Below, piece by piece: positions 11,851 through 23,235 of a DNA stretch of 64,000 bases. Source of the DNA: Gari tellinella (Eukaryota > Mollusca > Bivalvia > Cardiida > Psammobiidae); the NCBI GenBank assembly GCA_922989275.2, contig OV277861.1:40240623-40304622 (forward strand), read 5' to 3'. The notes beneath the pieces are model-generated. The model worked only from the letters and a program-made list of their open reading frames with translations. It did not search any database and had not been told where the DNA came from. The first letter of the stretch is position 1. Each line of letters starts with the position of its first letter. The position numbers and the translations under genes are program-made.

Positions 11851-12055
11851 CAGTAAAACCTCTCTATTACGACCACTAAAACGATGGCTAATTGATTGTA
11901 TAAAAAACAGGTGACCGCTTAAAGCAAGGTGAAAGTGAATCAGAAAGCTCCTGTAGGAGCTTTCTGTTTCACTTCCACATTGCTTTAAGCAGTCATCTGT
12001 CTTAAACGACTAATATTTGACACAATTTAGTGGTCGTAATAGAGAGGTTCTACTG
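11851..12055. repeat. MITE family C, copy 2 (Tigger/pogo-like)
   Basis: Full-length, flanked by TA on both sides. CAGTAAAACCTCTCTATTAC at the left and GTAATAGAGAGGTTCTACTG at the right. Axis: AAGCAAGGTGAAAGTGAA...TTCACTTCCACATTGCTT at 11920-11990. Confidence 0.85.
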
Positions 12056-12064
12056 TACATGTTC

Positions 12065-12256
12065 GCCGTGCAATATAATGTCGTCAACGGCTTGTTCTGA
12101 AAATGTTGACTACTCATTTCAAATCTGAGCTGCAAACAGTTTGGAACCAGATCAGACGCTGGTCCACACCGTGTAATTGGCTCCAAGCTATTGGAAATGT
12201 CCGTTGTAGCACAAATGCTGTTCTTGTGAAGGAATAACGTAATTTCAGCAGTATGA
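12065..12256. repeat. MITE family A, degenerate copy
   Basis: Retains the half-cassette GCAAACAGTTTGGAACCAG with ATCAGACGCTGG (12132-12162) and a right end resembling GAAGGAATAACGTAATTTC. The left end is not clear. Confidence 0.45.
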
Positions 12257-12365
12257 CAAGCATATGTATTGAGTTTATGGAGACCAGCACACATTTCACA
12301 GGTTATTACTGTTATAAGATACATTGTAAATATTGATCAGCCTCCAGAAAAATCGTCTTCATTGA

Positions 12366-12800
12366 ACTTATCATGCTAAGCGCGACATAATGTCCGTTCT
12401 TAAAGATTTTGTCCCGGATAAGATGCCGCGAAAAAAGATTTCCGACCAGGATCCAGAGTATTTGACCCTAATGTTCGAATTTCTGCACCAAGAGCTCAGT
12501 TTAAGTCGCATGTTTGCAAACAGTCTGTATTACGCTGTGTCTCGTCAGGAACCAAGCTTTTTGACACCCTTAGGAATAATAGTTTTTAACATTTTCAACC
12601 CTAAATATATCTTGTGGGTATTTATTATCCTTTTCGACTCTTCTAGTACAGACATTTTGAACCAGTCTCATAATGAATTTTTTATATGACAACAAAAAGA
12701 ATGAAAATATAAAGGAGCCCTCTGATCAGGGTCTTCATTGTTAGTATATGTAATCAGTAATCTCTACAGAGGGCTGTACCTGGTTGAAAAGGTCAAAATA
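12366..12800. other. Family E end and family G' fragment
   Basis: CTTATCATGCTAAGCGCGAC at 12367 matches the family E terminus at 8940. GGAGCCCTCTGATCAGGGTC with TTCATTG at 12713 matches the G' axis at 35240. The open frame at 12390-12689 overlaps these remnants and is not supported as a gene. Confidence 0.4.
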
Positions 12801-12819
12801 TCCAAAACGTATAAAAGCA

Positions 12820-14350
12820 GACGAAAAATTTAACAAGCAGTGATGACCCAAGGGCATTGGTTGATAGAATCTTTACTGAGACTGTTCGTTTAGAAATATT
12901 AATTTGAGACCCTTCCTTAAACCTTATTGGGATGATCAAATTAAACTTTTACATTATGGGATGCGTGTTTCTCGAAATGCATGGATTAAACAGGGTAGAC
13001 CTTAATATAACGTTTATAAAAACTGAAAGCGCAAATTCGGAAATATTACCGCATACGTTCCGAAAATTATCTGAAACACTTGAATGAAGAGCTTGATGCT
13101 GCTGGTATTGACTCAGTATATTTTTGGAAGAAATTTAAAGAGCGTAAACAAAATTCGCTAGGCAACAAGAACCCAGAGATGAAGTGTAAAAGGGTTGCAT
13201 GTCGAACCCTGAAGATATTGTTTATCATTGGGGTCAATATTTTAATGAACTTTACTCAGATATTGGTTTGCCGTTTTATAACTCAAATTTCCGTATTCAA
13301 GTTGATGCAGCTGTTTGTGATTTGAAGCAACAAGGGACTGATGTCGTCATATTTGTTATTTGTTCCTATATCTGTAAGCGATATTATCGCGGAGCTAAAA
13401 TTCTTGAAAAAAGACATATATTGCATGATAGTGGACGCTTACATAGCTCACTAAAAACTGTTATAAATTGATGTTAAGATTGTCTTATGTTTTCCGCGAG
13501 CATGAAACGTGGGACTATCATAACTTGTATAAAGGAGGTCGGAAAAGGAAAGATAACATAACATATCATGTGGCGTGCCCTAGGGATTCATATTAGGGTC
13601 CCTACTTTTCCTTATTTATGTATATGACATGTCATTTGTTGTAAGGAATACATGTAAGCTCCTACTATATGCAGATGACTCTTTAATATTGGTTTCTGCC
13701 AAAAACAAGCATGACATCGAAAACATGCTAAGTCACGAATTAGACATAGTTTATCAGTGGATTGTAGATAATAAATTGTCATAACACTTTGGTAAGACAG
13801 AGTCTATATTATATTAATTGGATCCCAGCAAAGGTTAAAATCCCAATCTAATCTTGAAATAAATTGTAATATTAAATAGATTGGCGTAACATTTGATCAA
13901 AGTTTGTCTATCGATTCTATGACCAAATCAGTTATTAAGAAATCCAACGACAGGCTGAAGTTCCTATATCGTTGAAGAAAATTTCTCCCTGCACATACTA
14001 AACAACTGTTGGTTGCTTCGCCAATTCAATGTCGCTTTGACTATGCTTCAACTGCCTGTTTTAACAGCTTAACACTAGGACTAAAACACAAGTTGCAGGT
14101 CACACAAATTAAATGCATAAGATTTGTGTTGAATTTAGAATCTATGTCACATATTGGGCGAGAGCATTGTTACGTCTTTAGTGGATGCCTGCTGCAAGCA
14201 GAGTAAGTCATATAAGTATGTGTCATGTTTTTAAACTTAATTCAAATCTATCTCTTTCATATCTTGGTGAACATTTTACCCCTTTCAGTAGTGTACATAA
14301 GTATCCAAACAAATTAAGGGTACATGAGTCACCTCATCTGATAAATTAGT
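12820..14350 (+). pseudogene. Jockey/CR1-type LINE ORF2 fossil, linker to C-terminus
   Basis: Collinear but broken. The linker between endonuclease and RT reads NEELDAAGIDSVYFWKKFKE at 13082, continuing as NPEDIVYHWGQYFNELYSD at 13204. The RT palm catalytic block is YADDSLILVSAKNKHDIENM at 13669, then NKLSxHFGKTES at 13773. The thumb region shows KSNDRLKFLYR and later VTQIKCIRFVLNLESMSHIG near 14100-14155. A C-terminal FGMTPFAYNGCCLWKS-like end lies in another frame near 14400-14450. Stops and frameshifts occur about every 150-300 bp. No function is expected. It is a different LINE family from the fragment that follows. Confidence 0.8.
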
Positions 14351-14666
14351 TTACTCCATGTCCGATAGTAAAGAAGGGCTATTCAAAAGATAAAAGGTTT
14401 TGGCATGACGCCATTTGCATACAATGGGTGTTGCCTATGGAAAAGTTTGCTACAAGATGTGAGAGATGCAACTTCTATAATCTAAGGTTAAAGAACACTT
14501 TATCATCAATTTGATCTTTACTTTCTTACTATTTTTTGTGCTATCCTTGGCATAAAATGTTGAGTGATATGCCTGAATTAAATCACTCAAACATGTTTTG
14601 TTGCTTATTGTTTACTGTGTATTTTTTTAATAACGGATTGTCATGTTATGGTACATATTATGTTGA

Positions 14667-14672
14667 AATAAA
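14667..14672 (+). terminator. Polyadenylation signal of the upstream LINE
   Basis: AATAAA in a T-rich 3' tail, about 20 bp before the next LINE fragment begins. It marks the 3' end of the 12.8-14.7 kb element. Confidence 0.5.
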
Positions 14673-14693
14673 TATATATTTCTATCTAGATGA

Positions 14694-16325
14694 CCCGCCT
14701 AGCTACAGAGCTATTACCTAGTGCTCGTCAATTTTAAATATCTATGAAAGGTTATTGCTAAGGCGGATCAAATATGAAACAGAGATATTCACTTAAGCCC
14801 ATTGCAAAGTCGATATTTCAGACAAGTATGAACTGTAAGATTCCATCTTTCCTACTCTGTGAATATGCATATTATACAAAACAGTTTAATTCAAAACTGT
14901 TCCTTTGTTTTCTCGATGTAAAAACTGCCTTTAATAAGGTATGGCATAGTGGTTTATTTTATAAACTGCACTCCCTTGGTTTAAATGTAATTTTATGGAG
15001 AGCAAAAGTTAGTTTATATGACTAGTTGGAAAGCTGTTTACTCTATAGTGGTTTTAAGTCAGAGTCATTCTGGATAAATGTCGGTACTAAGCAAGGTGGT
15101 GTAAACTGTTAGTGTTTTGCTTTCAACATATTCGTGTCCCTGCTATAACTTAAGCAGACGACATGGTTGTATTGTCACTGACTAAATCTGGTTTAGACAG
15201 AATGATGGAGCAGTGTTTCAGGTATGCATGTAAATGGAGATTCCAATACAAGGTACCGAAATTAGTTGTTATTGTGTGTAATGAAACTAAAGGTTCTTTT
15301 AAAATATCAACTAGAAATCAGTTTTTGGGTAATAATGTTGTACATGAACCTGAGTATTATACACATCTCGGAATTACTTTTAACAAATAGTTCAGCCTGT
15401 AAGAAAACATTAAAGAAGCAAACACCAACATCAAGGGAACCGTGTAAATTTTGAACCATGTGGTATTGGTTTTGGTGAAGGGGTTCATCATTTACATGTC
15501 GGAAAATTTACAGATCTGTTATATTACAAAAAGGGTAAATATTGCTGCGAAATGCGGAAAAACGTTACTGATTCCAATTCTGTATTTCTTGAAAAATGTC
15601 ATAGATTTTGTATAAAATATATGCAGGGTATCAGTAAGAGAACACGAACTGATATTGCGTTGAGTTTGTTAAAGATTTACTCAATTCGGTTCCATTTAGA
15701 CAAAATAAAACTGACAATGTTTGGGCACTTTTGTAGAGTCCCTGTCAAGTCACGTATTTAATATATTTTTTGGCCTACATGTATTCGAGTTATTTGTCTC
15801 ATCATATACAGCCAGGATATTTCAATGATAGTGTAGCAGTGCTCAGAATACGTGGTAACTGATTGTATGTATTGAATACATATGTTAGTTCTAGAGAATT
15901 TCAATCCAAATACACGTGGACGAATGTTGTTTGTAAAGGCATTAGCAATTTTGAAAGGGGTTCTTGGTATGAACGAACGACTTCAGAGGAAAACATTCAG
16001 TTTTTATGGATCCATCCAATTTTGATAGTAATATTAGGCAACGACCGCACATGACACGATGCTGCAGTAATGTTATAAACATGATGTCTAGAATGTGATA
16101 ATACAGACAAGAAAAACTATGTTCAGTGTGTGGTTTTGTTTTTGTCTATGATGTTAATAACTTTCTGTTCGAGTGTAATTGATTTGATCGTGATCGAAGG
16201 AAACATACTGCCGAAACATGTATAGAGTTCCTCTTTGGCAGTGCTGTTATTGTGCGATTGAGTGTGCAAGCTAGACGGCAATGAAAACAAACGTTATCTT
16301 CATCGGATGCTTGGGCTATGTTCTG
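14694..16325 (+). pseudogene. Second LINE ORF2 fossil, RT through C-terminus
   Basis: Starts inside the RT domain with DDPPSYRAIT, directly after the previous LINE tail (head-to-tail). RT block A reads FLDVKTAFNKVWHSGLFYKL at about 14912. The palm block is xADDMVVLSLTKSGLDRMM at 15150, with the usual Tyr replaced by a stop. YYTHLGITFNK follows at 15355, then a downstream region (FLEKCHRFCIKYMQGISKRT at 15588) and a C-x2-C...C tail near 16120-16180. Frameshifts separate all of these blocks. It resembles the 6.5 kb fragment in the stretch before the thumb. Confidence 0.8.
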
Positions 16326-16339
16326 TGATAGTTAAATTG

Positions 16340-16593
16340 CAGGGCTGCCATAAGTTGACATAAAAAATCCTAAGATTTCAAAATTTGCATTTTCAAGTGC
16401 AATTTTACGAATAGCACCTTTACCCCATAGCCTTTTTCTTGTTTTGTTGACATCCGACCACTTAAAGCAGGCTGTAAGTAAAGCAAAATGCGCCTTAGGG
16501 CGCATTCTGCTTTACTTTCAGCCTGCTTTAAGCTACCATGTACAGGGAAAAAATCCGGAGATTTAGGAAACATCCGGAGAAATGGCAGCCCTG
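16340..16593. repeat. MITE family I, copy 1, carrying a B-type core
   Basis: TIR CAGGGCTGCCATAAG...AATGGCAGCCCTG with a 6-bp direct repeat AAATTG on each side (16334-16339, 16594-16599). The centre holds the family B palindrome AAAGCAGGCTGTAAGTAAAG...CTTTACTTTCAGCCTGCTT (16457-16531). Confidence 0.85.
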
Positions 16594-16599
16594 AAATTG

Positions 16600-17234
16600 C
16601 ACTTTATAGTATTAAAGTATACCGTTAAGTGCATTGATAGTTACTTTCACTACCTTGTTAAATCAAAACCGTCAGCATCTGATAATAAGTTGAAGTACAT
16701 ACATGGCATATAGAGCTTACTACTTATATACCTTGCACAGAAAACTGTTTATGGTAAATCAATCCAGCGTCCTAAAATTATTTCTGTACTACAACAGAAC
16801 CTCTCTTTAACTACACAAGTATTATGCCATCATTTTCATTAAGATAAGTAACGGCTTAGCTCGGGGCAAAAATGCATAAAGCTTCTTCTTGAGCTTTCTG
16901 CATTACTTTAGTCCTGCATTAACTTAAGCATGGAGTATCCACATGTCCTCTAAATTCCAATTCTTACCTGACAGTATGTCGCTCCGAAGATTTTATGTCT
17001 GCCAAACATCATCAAAGATTTGATTTAAGTTAACCTGTTCTCTTAGTATATCATTACTGCTTGGCTGTTATACATTAAAGTACAAATCTATATGTTCTTC
17101 ACACCATTATTTATGCCAAAGGTTGGTGTTTATTTGTTTTGTTGTTTCCCAAGAGAATTTGTATGTCTCTATCTTTGTGTATGTACATGTACCATAGCTA
17201 TTTCTTCATGTCCATGTGTCAGAACTTTGTATGT
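16600..17234. other. Decayed family C copy and unassigned sequence
   Basis: A degenerate C element can be traced at about 16790-16945 (CAACAGAACCTCTCTTTAAC; GCATAAAGCTTC...GAGCTTTCTGCATTAC). The rest has no recognised feature. Confidence 0.4.
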
Positions 17235-17562
17235 ACAGCGTTCCCTCCCTACAACGGCCCTCCCAACAACGACTCCCTCCTAACAACGACCCTTGCCGCA
17301 GTTCCCTAAACTGGACAATTATGTCTAACGCTTTTACTGCTGTAATATCGTCTGCTTAAAGTTGTCGTCTGCTGTTTTTTCTAAAAGTTACAAATTGACC
17401 ATTTTGACAGAAAAAACCTTAATGACAAGTGACAAACAGCTTGAATCCTGATTCAAACTGTTTGCAAATGTTTACCAATGTCCCTCCCTATAACGACTCC
17501 CTCCGAACATCGCACACATTTCTTGTCTCCCATTGGGTGTCGTTGTAGAGAGGGAACAAATG
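17235..17562. repeat. MITE family D, copy 2
   Basis: CAGCGTTCCCTCCCTACAACG at the left and GTCGTTGTAGAGAGGGAAC at the right, with internal CAACAACGACTCCCTCC and GACTCCCTCCGAACATCG blocks. The axis has lost most of the GACGCC cassette (CAGCTTGAATCCTGATTCAA). Confidence 0.8.
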
Positions 17563-17639
17563 TAATATGAATAATGCATTTGATTGTATGTTTCTATATA
17601 TAAATTTTCAATATTGGAAGAAATAAAGATAAATGTGTT

Positions 17640-18215
17640 GCAGTTAATCTGTGTAACCAGTCATACCATGAAATGGCTGAAATGTTCATTCATTGCGTGA
17701 AATGACTGTTTCACTTAGTCATTTCGTGAAATGCCTTAAAGTTTCAGTCATTTTGTGAAATGACTAAAATACATATTCAGTCATTTCACAAAATGACTAG
17801 ATTGACTTAATTTTAATTTATTACATTGTAATGATTTTCTTATTTTAATAATTACAAACTTCACTATTGAAACAATATATGTATTTTAAATGTGATACAA
17901 ATCAAGTCTCTTAAATCATTAAAAGATGCGTGCAGTGTTTCTGAAATAATTGTTAGATATTAAGTATAAAGCAATCTTTTGCATATTGAATTATATGAAT
18001 GAACAACTGCTGTTGAATTAATTAAATAAAAGTCATTTCACACATAGCCTAAATCCTGTTGAAGATTTTTAGCTAGTTTGTGTAAAAGTGGCCGGTCTAT
18101 TGCAGTCATTCATGAAATAACTGGAAATTTCAGGCATTTCGTGAAATGACTAAGTGAAACAGTCATTTCACGTAACCACAGATTTATTTAGTCAGTTCGT
18201 GGAATGACTGTTTAC
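17640..18215. mobile_element. TIR element built of AGTCATTTCGTGAAATGACT motifs
   Basis: The left 120 bp and right 110 bp are inverted copies that share GTGAAATGACTGTTTCACTT. Within them the 20-bp palindrome AGTCATTTCGTGAAATGACT or near variants recurs several times. The roughly 300-bp centre is AT-rich and non-coding. Confidence 0.7.
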
Positions 18216-18556
18216 ACATATTGACTGTAACATATATACTCTGGGTAGTGATAAGCCGGTTTGGTAGACTGGTGTGACAAATTCAGTATAAGTTGATATA
18301 TCTCCTTCTTTCGCTCTCTCGCAAGCAAACATACAAGCGAACAAGCCATCAAGTAAGCAAACAAGCATGATTCCAATTTGTACTTTCGAATACCTTGCTA
18401 GCGTTTCTAGATAGCATTTGTATTGAGTTACAATGACGTAAAACAAAGACCACTTATGTCGAACGAGGAATAGTGTCCCACATTAGCAGTTATGTGACGA
18501 CCTCGAAATAGTTTAACATCAGACGGTTGTAAAATTATCTCATTCAATTTTATATA
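18216..18556. other. No feature recognised
   Basis: Spacer before the Tc1 element. The minus-strand open frame at 18192-18446 lacks recognisable motifs. Confidence 0.35.
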
Positions 18557-18853
18557 TACTCAGCAAAAATGAAAACTTTACATGCTAAATACCCTATTTG
18601 GAACAGGTTATTGTTCTCATTGATAAACATTCAGTACACTAATCGACTGGTGTATCGATACACACCTTATATCGTTAATCTCGCTAAGGTGTAACTCGCA
18701 CGCTTTTCTCGATCATCGATTTCCTGTTTTCAACATCACCCACGTGTTGAAATATCATTGTCAGTTTCAAAAAGCTCGCTTTTAAAGAAACACTTAGTGT
18801 CAATCACAAACAAGAAAAAATAACATTTTCCGTATTTTTTGCAATTATTAGCT

Positions 18854-19979
18854 ATGCCACGTCTCTCTGAAAATCTGAGAAATCAGGCTATTGGCATGCT
18901 GAATGCCGGGGCAAGGGTAAATGATGTTGCACAGCAGTTTGGTTGCTCTCGCCAAACAATTCACAACCTTGCCACTCGCTATACAGCTACTGGTTCCGAC
19001 CGCAACCGCCAAAGGCCAGGTAGACAACTCGCGACGTCACGTAGAGATGATCGCGTTATTACGTTAGGTCACTTACGTAATCGTTTTTTGCAAGCCACTG
19101 TAACTGCTCGGCAGCTAGGGGTCACTGCTCAGACAATCAGAAACCGTCTGAGAGCAATAAATCAACCACTTCGTGCTTCGTGCTCGCAGACTATACAGAT
19201 TTTAACGACACGTCATTGGGCTGCAAGATTGGCATGGTCACGACGTCACCGTCTTTGGAGGCGAAATCAGTGGAACAATGTAATTTTCTCAGACGAGTCT
19301 CACTTCTTTGTCAGCTTTGCAGACGGTAGAGTGAGAGTTTATCGTCGCGGAAATGAAATATTTGCACAGTGTTGCATAAGGGAAAGGGGCAGATTCGGTG
19401 GCAGCAGCGTCATGGTCTGGGGCACAGGGCCCCGACACGATTAATGTTTAGGGAAAAAAATTGTCAGAAAGTATATATACTTTCTGACAATTTTTTCCCC
19501 TAAAAATGAATCGTGTCGGGGCCCTGTGGTCTGGGGAGGAATCAAGGACAACCAAAAGACAGAGCGTGTGATTGTTCAGGGAAATTTAAATGCACAAGGT
19601 TACATCAATCTTTTGCGCAATCATTTGCTCCCATTTATGCGGAACCATGGCCCTTAGACAATCTTTCAGCATGGCAATGCTAGACCCCACACTGCCAGAG
19701 TAACAATACAGTTCTTGGCAGCCAATAACGTGAACGTCTTACCCTTGCCTGCAGTTTCCCCGGATCTTAACCCCCTTGAGCACATCTGGGACAAACTCGG
19801 GCGCAGGGTAAGACAAAATCATCAAATAAACAACGTCAATGACCTGAGACAGGCTTTGCTGTTAGAGTGGCAGGCAATTTCAAATAACGTCTTAGACGTT
19901 ACGTCAACTCCATGAGGAGGACAATATTGGTTTGCATTACAAGAAATGGTGGTCATAAGCTCAAATCAATATTGCCCGT
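18854..19979 (+). pseudogene. Tc1-like DDE transposase, disrupted
   Basis: Cut-and-paste transposase of the Tc1/mariner superfamily. The ATG at 18854 (MPRLSEN) is chosen because the related copy at 27397 starts identically. An N-terminal helix-turn-helix (VNDVAQQFGCSRQTIHNLA) is followed by a second HTH region (LGVTAQTIRNRLRAINQP). The first catalytic block is NNVIFSDESHFF (Asp near 19291). The second block reads QHGNARPHTARVT (about 19668-19706), where family members usually have Asp before Asn; Gly is seen here. The third block is SPDLNPLEHIWDKLGRRV (Glu near 19779). A 106-bp MITE splits the gene at 19423, and a TGA at 19913-19915 truncates the C-terminus relative to the sister copy. Confidence 0.88.
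19423..19528. repeat. 106-bp palindromic MITE with 8-bp TSD (hAT-like)
   Basis: A nearly perfect hairpin from CACAGGGCCCCGACACGA to TCGTGTCGGGGCCCTGTG, with axis GAAAGTATATATACTTTC. GTCTGGGG occurs on both sides (19415-19422, 19529-19536). The 8-bp duplication is typical of hAT elements. Ignoring the insert and one repeat restores the transposase reading frame across the site. Confidence 0.88.
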
Positions 19980-20457
19980 ATAATCTGGCATTCAACATCT
20001 AAACTTATACTGGGTTCAATAATTAACACTTTCGTTATTTTTGAAATTGACCCCTGCGTTATTTGATTTCACGTAAAAAAGTATTCGTTCAAGGAATTTA
20101 AATGAAATTCACAAAACATACAGAAATATTATATTAAGGTTAAATAATTGTGTCATTGTTTTAACGGTGCGTCTTACATAACTAGAAATATTTAGATTAA
20201 AAGTACATGTAAAGTTTTCATTTTTGCTCAGTTTACATTGTATATTGAATAAGTCTGTGCATAATGATTTGAATAGCACAGGTGGTTTTATTACATTCAA
20301 TTTCTATTACATATCAATGCAAGCTGATGTTGCATGCAACATTTTGATGTACCTAAACAAAATAAATTTTAACGGCTCTCCCGTATTGAAATTAGTTCAT
20401 AGAGAAAAAAAACAGCATTCCCTTTTCGTCCCAATTGGTAATTAGATGTAACAACTT

Positions 20458-20632
20458 AGTAACTTCTCTTTCTCTCCCTCGTTCCTCTATGTCTCTTGTC
20501 TCTCTGTGTTTATATCTCTCATTCTCTGTCTGTCTGTCCAACGGTCTCTTTTGCATTTATTTCTCAATCTCTCTCTATATATACTAGTATATCTAGCTAT
20601 GTGTCTGTCTCTCGCTCTCATTTTCTTTTTTT
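20458..20632. repeat. Pyrimidine-rich simple repeat
   Basis: Imperfect CT-rich run with CTCTCT and TGTCTGTC blocks; not coding. Confidence 0.7.
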
Positions 20633-20672
20633 ATGAAAGCCGTTAGGGCGGCTGTGGAAGGTATAACCCTTG

Positions 20673-20876
20673 TCATGCTGAATTTTAGTCTGCTTCAATT
20701 ATATCGTCAGTCGTAATGAATCAAAATTAGTTTTTAAACATTTAAGACTAACAAAATGTTAAAAATCATTGGCAAACTGTTTGGATCCAGATCAGACGCC
20801 GCGTTACGCGGCGTCAGATCTGGATCTAAACTGTTTGCAAATAGAAGACTGTCGCACTTATCATGCTAAGGGTTAA
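20673..20876. repeat. MITE family E, copy 3
   Basis: Shell TAACCCTTGTCATGCTGA...CTTATCATGCTAAGGGTTA. The axis is a near-perfect palindrome from GCAAACTGTTTGGATCCAG to CTGGATCTAAACTGTTTGC (20772-20839), centred on GACGCCGCGTTACGCGGCGTC. Confidence 0.88.
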
Positions 20877-21029
20877 ATTAAATCAGTTGCCTCAGACGAG
20901 GGGAAAAGAACTTTACCCTGTTAACACTTACTCGTCTACTTTTCGCAAATAGTCTCGATCTAGATCCCTTGGCGAGTAATTCGACCTCAATTCGGTATCT
21001 CAACTTTATGCGATTACAAAAAAAGTTTT

Positions 21030-21255
21030 AACACCTTTACTGCCATTGTTTTAGCAAGTGACAGTCCCTTCAAAGCCACTGGTTAGTCCCTTCATTTTCA
21101 TGACGTCATCTGCATAAAATAATTATCGTCTGTTTTTATTTCTCAAATAAATTGACTGAATCGAAAAAGTAATGAGTGTTAAACAAATTGGATCCTCATC
21201 GGACGCCGCGTTACGCGGTGTATGATCAGACTCCAGTCTGTTTGCTAATAGCCAT
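21030..21255. repeat. MITE family E, copy 4
   Basis: Axis TTGGATCCTCATCGGACGCC...GCGGTGTATGATCAGACTCCA (21188-21238). The shell is decayed, and a partial duplicate of the right arm follows at 21265-21293. Confidence 0.6.
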
Positions 21256-21307
21256 TATACAGGGTTATGATCAGGCTCCAATCTGTTTGCTAATATCCAG
21301 TAAGGCG

Positions 21308-21560
21308 TTAACCCTTTACCCAATAACCTGTTTCTAATTTTGAAAATAGTTGACTTCTTAAAGCAGGTTGAAAGTAAAGAAGAATGCGCCTAAAGGCGCA
21401 TTCTTCTTTATTTTCAGTCTGCTTTAAGATCCCATCTGCCAGAATAAAGAAAATATTCCTTATGAAACATATTCACGACTGTTTAAATTGGAACTATTTT
21501 CTTCAGCGGAGGAATAAAGTGAATGTGCCAAAAGGCGCTTCTATAGGGGAAAGGCTTAAA
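21308..21560. repeat. MITE family B, copy 3
   Basis: TTAACCCTTTACCCAATAACC shell and right end TCTATAGGGGAAAGGCTTAA. Axis CTTAAAGCAGGTTGAAAGTA...TTTTCAGTCTGCTTTAAG at 21357-21429, centred on GCGCCTAAAGGCGC. Confidence 0.85.
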
Positions 21561-21661
21561 GGGTTTAAGTACAAAGAGAGCAGATGTGGTCACATGTAGA
21601 CGATTTATCGGAATAGACAAATACCCATTCTCCCCGGGGTATACACTTTGATATTCATATA

Positions 21662-21867
21662 CAGTAAAACCTCGCTATTTCGAAAATTAAAACGAATACT
21701 AATTGACTGTATCAAAGACTGGTGACAACTTAAAGCAATGTGACAGTGAAACAGAAAGCTTCTAAAGGAATTTTCTGTTTTACTGTCACCTTGCTTTAAG
21801 CAGTCACCTGTCGTAAAAAATCTAATAATTAGCATAATTTTGTGTTCGAAATAAAGAGGATTTACCG
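21662..21867. repeat. MITE family C, copy 3
   Basis: TA-flanked; CAGTAAAACCTCGCTATTTC and GAAATAAAGAGGATTTACCG ends. Axis CTTAAAGCAATGTGACAGTG...TACTGTCACCTTGCTTTAAG. Confidence 0.8.
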
Positions 21868-22595
21868 TAGTACTTTTATTGTAGATGACATATAGTCAGT
21901 ACTAGTAGGTCTACTCGATATCGTCATGATCTTATGAATAGTGATCGTTTCATGCTGTTAATTAGTTGTAGATAGTCTGTGACTAATAATGACCTGTAGA
22001 GAGTCTGAGGTACAATGTACAACAAGGCAACGGGTCTTTGGCTATGCATAACTGTGACCTAGTAGTGTATTGATCTTATTGTTCCTTTGAGTCTGACAAG
22101 AGATAGATGGGTGAGTTGGGTTTTACGGCACTCTGACACAAATATATGCCACATAGCAACGATATAAGATGAGGAATGATGAGATGAGATGATGATGTTT
22201 TAATGAAGATGATTGCGGCTAATCTCATTCATTGTGAAACAGCAAATCGGATCAAAATCATCGAAAATATTTCCATTTAATTCTTTGCAGAGGGAATAAT
22301 CTCCGTCTAATAAACAGAAACATTCCCTATGAGAGAAACTCGTCTAATATTGTTATACAGTTTTCATGTAACTATTCCATATTACAACGTATTTTGATCT
22401 AATCTGCAACAGTTTGGATCCAGATTGGACGACGAATTACCTAGTATACGATCAGGAACTGAACTGTGTTTTTTTCTGAGATCAAACAAAGTCTGTTTAT
22501 GTTGGAAAAGTTGTCATTACCAACATTCATAATTCATTGCATTTGAGTTAAGTTTCGGCTACATTGGAAAGTAACAGCGGCCTAGCATGTACAAC
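21868..22595. other. No gene recognised
   Basis: AT-rich. A decayed cassette arm (AACAGTTTGGATCCAGATTG at 22408) is the only recognisable item. Confidence 0.35.
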
Positions 22596-22599
22596 GCAC

Positions 22600-22775
22600 A
22601 AGCTGTGGGTTACACTCCCGATCCAAATCCAAAGGGACGAGTATACTCGCAATTAACATACAGTTTACCTGAAACGAGTACATTGTTCCTATGCTAATTG
22701 TGTAGGTTCTGATCAGAGGGCTCCTCTAGAAACTCTCTGACCAGGTCTAAATATTTTGTCATTTTGTAAAACAAT
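22600..22775. repeat. Family G' fragment
   Basis: Axis TCTGATCAGAGGGCTCCTCT...AACTCTCTGACCAGGTC near 22710-22747, flanked by GACGAGTATACTCGC and GAAACGAGTACATTGTTCC as in other G' copies. Confidence 0.5.
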
Positions 22776-22885
22776 GAACAGTGCATAAAACACACACACT
22801 AAAGAGCCAAAATTGACTACACTTAATTTGAAAAAGAAACATTTCTTTAAAAGTTTCAGGGATGAATAATTTGATGATAGAAGTA

Positions 22886-23089
22886 CAGTTAACCCCCTCT
22901 ATTACGACCACTCAAACGATGGCTAATTGATTGTATAAATGACAGTTGACAACTTAAAGCAAGGTGACAGTAAAACAGAAAGCTCCCATAGGAGCTTTCT
23001 GTTTAACTGTCATCTTGATTTAAGCGGTCACGTGTTATAAAAACTAATAATTAATACAATTAAGTGGTCGTAATAGCAAGGTGTTACTG
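22886..23089. repeat. MITE family C, copy 4
   Basis: TA-flanked; CAGTTAACCCCCTCTATTAC and GTAATAGCAAGGTGTTACTG ends. Axis CTTAAAGCAAGGTGACAGTA...TAACTGTCATCTTGATTTAAG, centred on GCTCCCATAGGAGC. Confidence 0.85.
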
Positions 23090-23161
23090 TACGTGCTACA
23101 AAGCCACGTACTGTCAGATGTAGCCTGAAGCTGAAAACGCTATTTGTATACATTGTAAAAA

Positions 23162-23235
23162 TACTGAAAAACCTCTTTATTACGACTACTAAAACGTAGG
23201 CTATTTGATTGTATAGGAGACAGGTGACAGCTTAA
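23162..23235. repeat. Family C left half, interrupted
   Basis: CTGAAAAACCTCTTTATTACG through CAGGTGACAGCTTAA, then homology stops. A matching continuation (ATAAAGCATGGTGAAAGTGA) appears at 24362. The 1.1 kb between, which includes family A copy 3, therefore looks inserted. Confidence 0.5.

Larger units (their letters stand above)
18559..20233 (+). mobile_element. Tc1-like transposon, copy 1, split by a MITE
   Basis: Ends CTCAGCAAAAATGAAAACTT and its inverted match AAGTTTTCATTTTTGCTCAG lie next to TA. The element holds one transposase gene on the plus strand. A 106-bp palindromic insertion with 8-bp target duplication interrupts it at 19423. It is closely related to the copy at 26131-27669. 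Confidence 0.9.
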
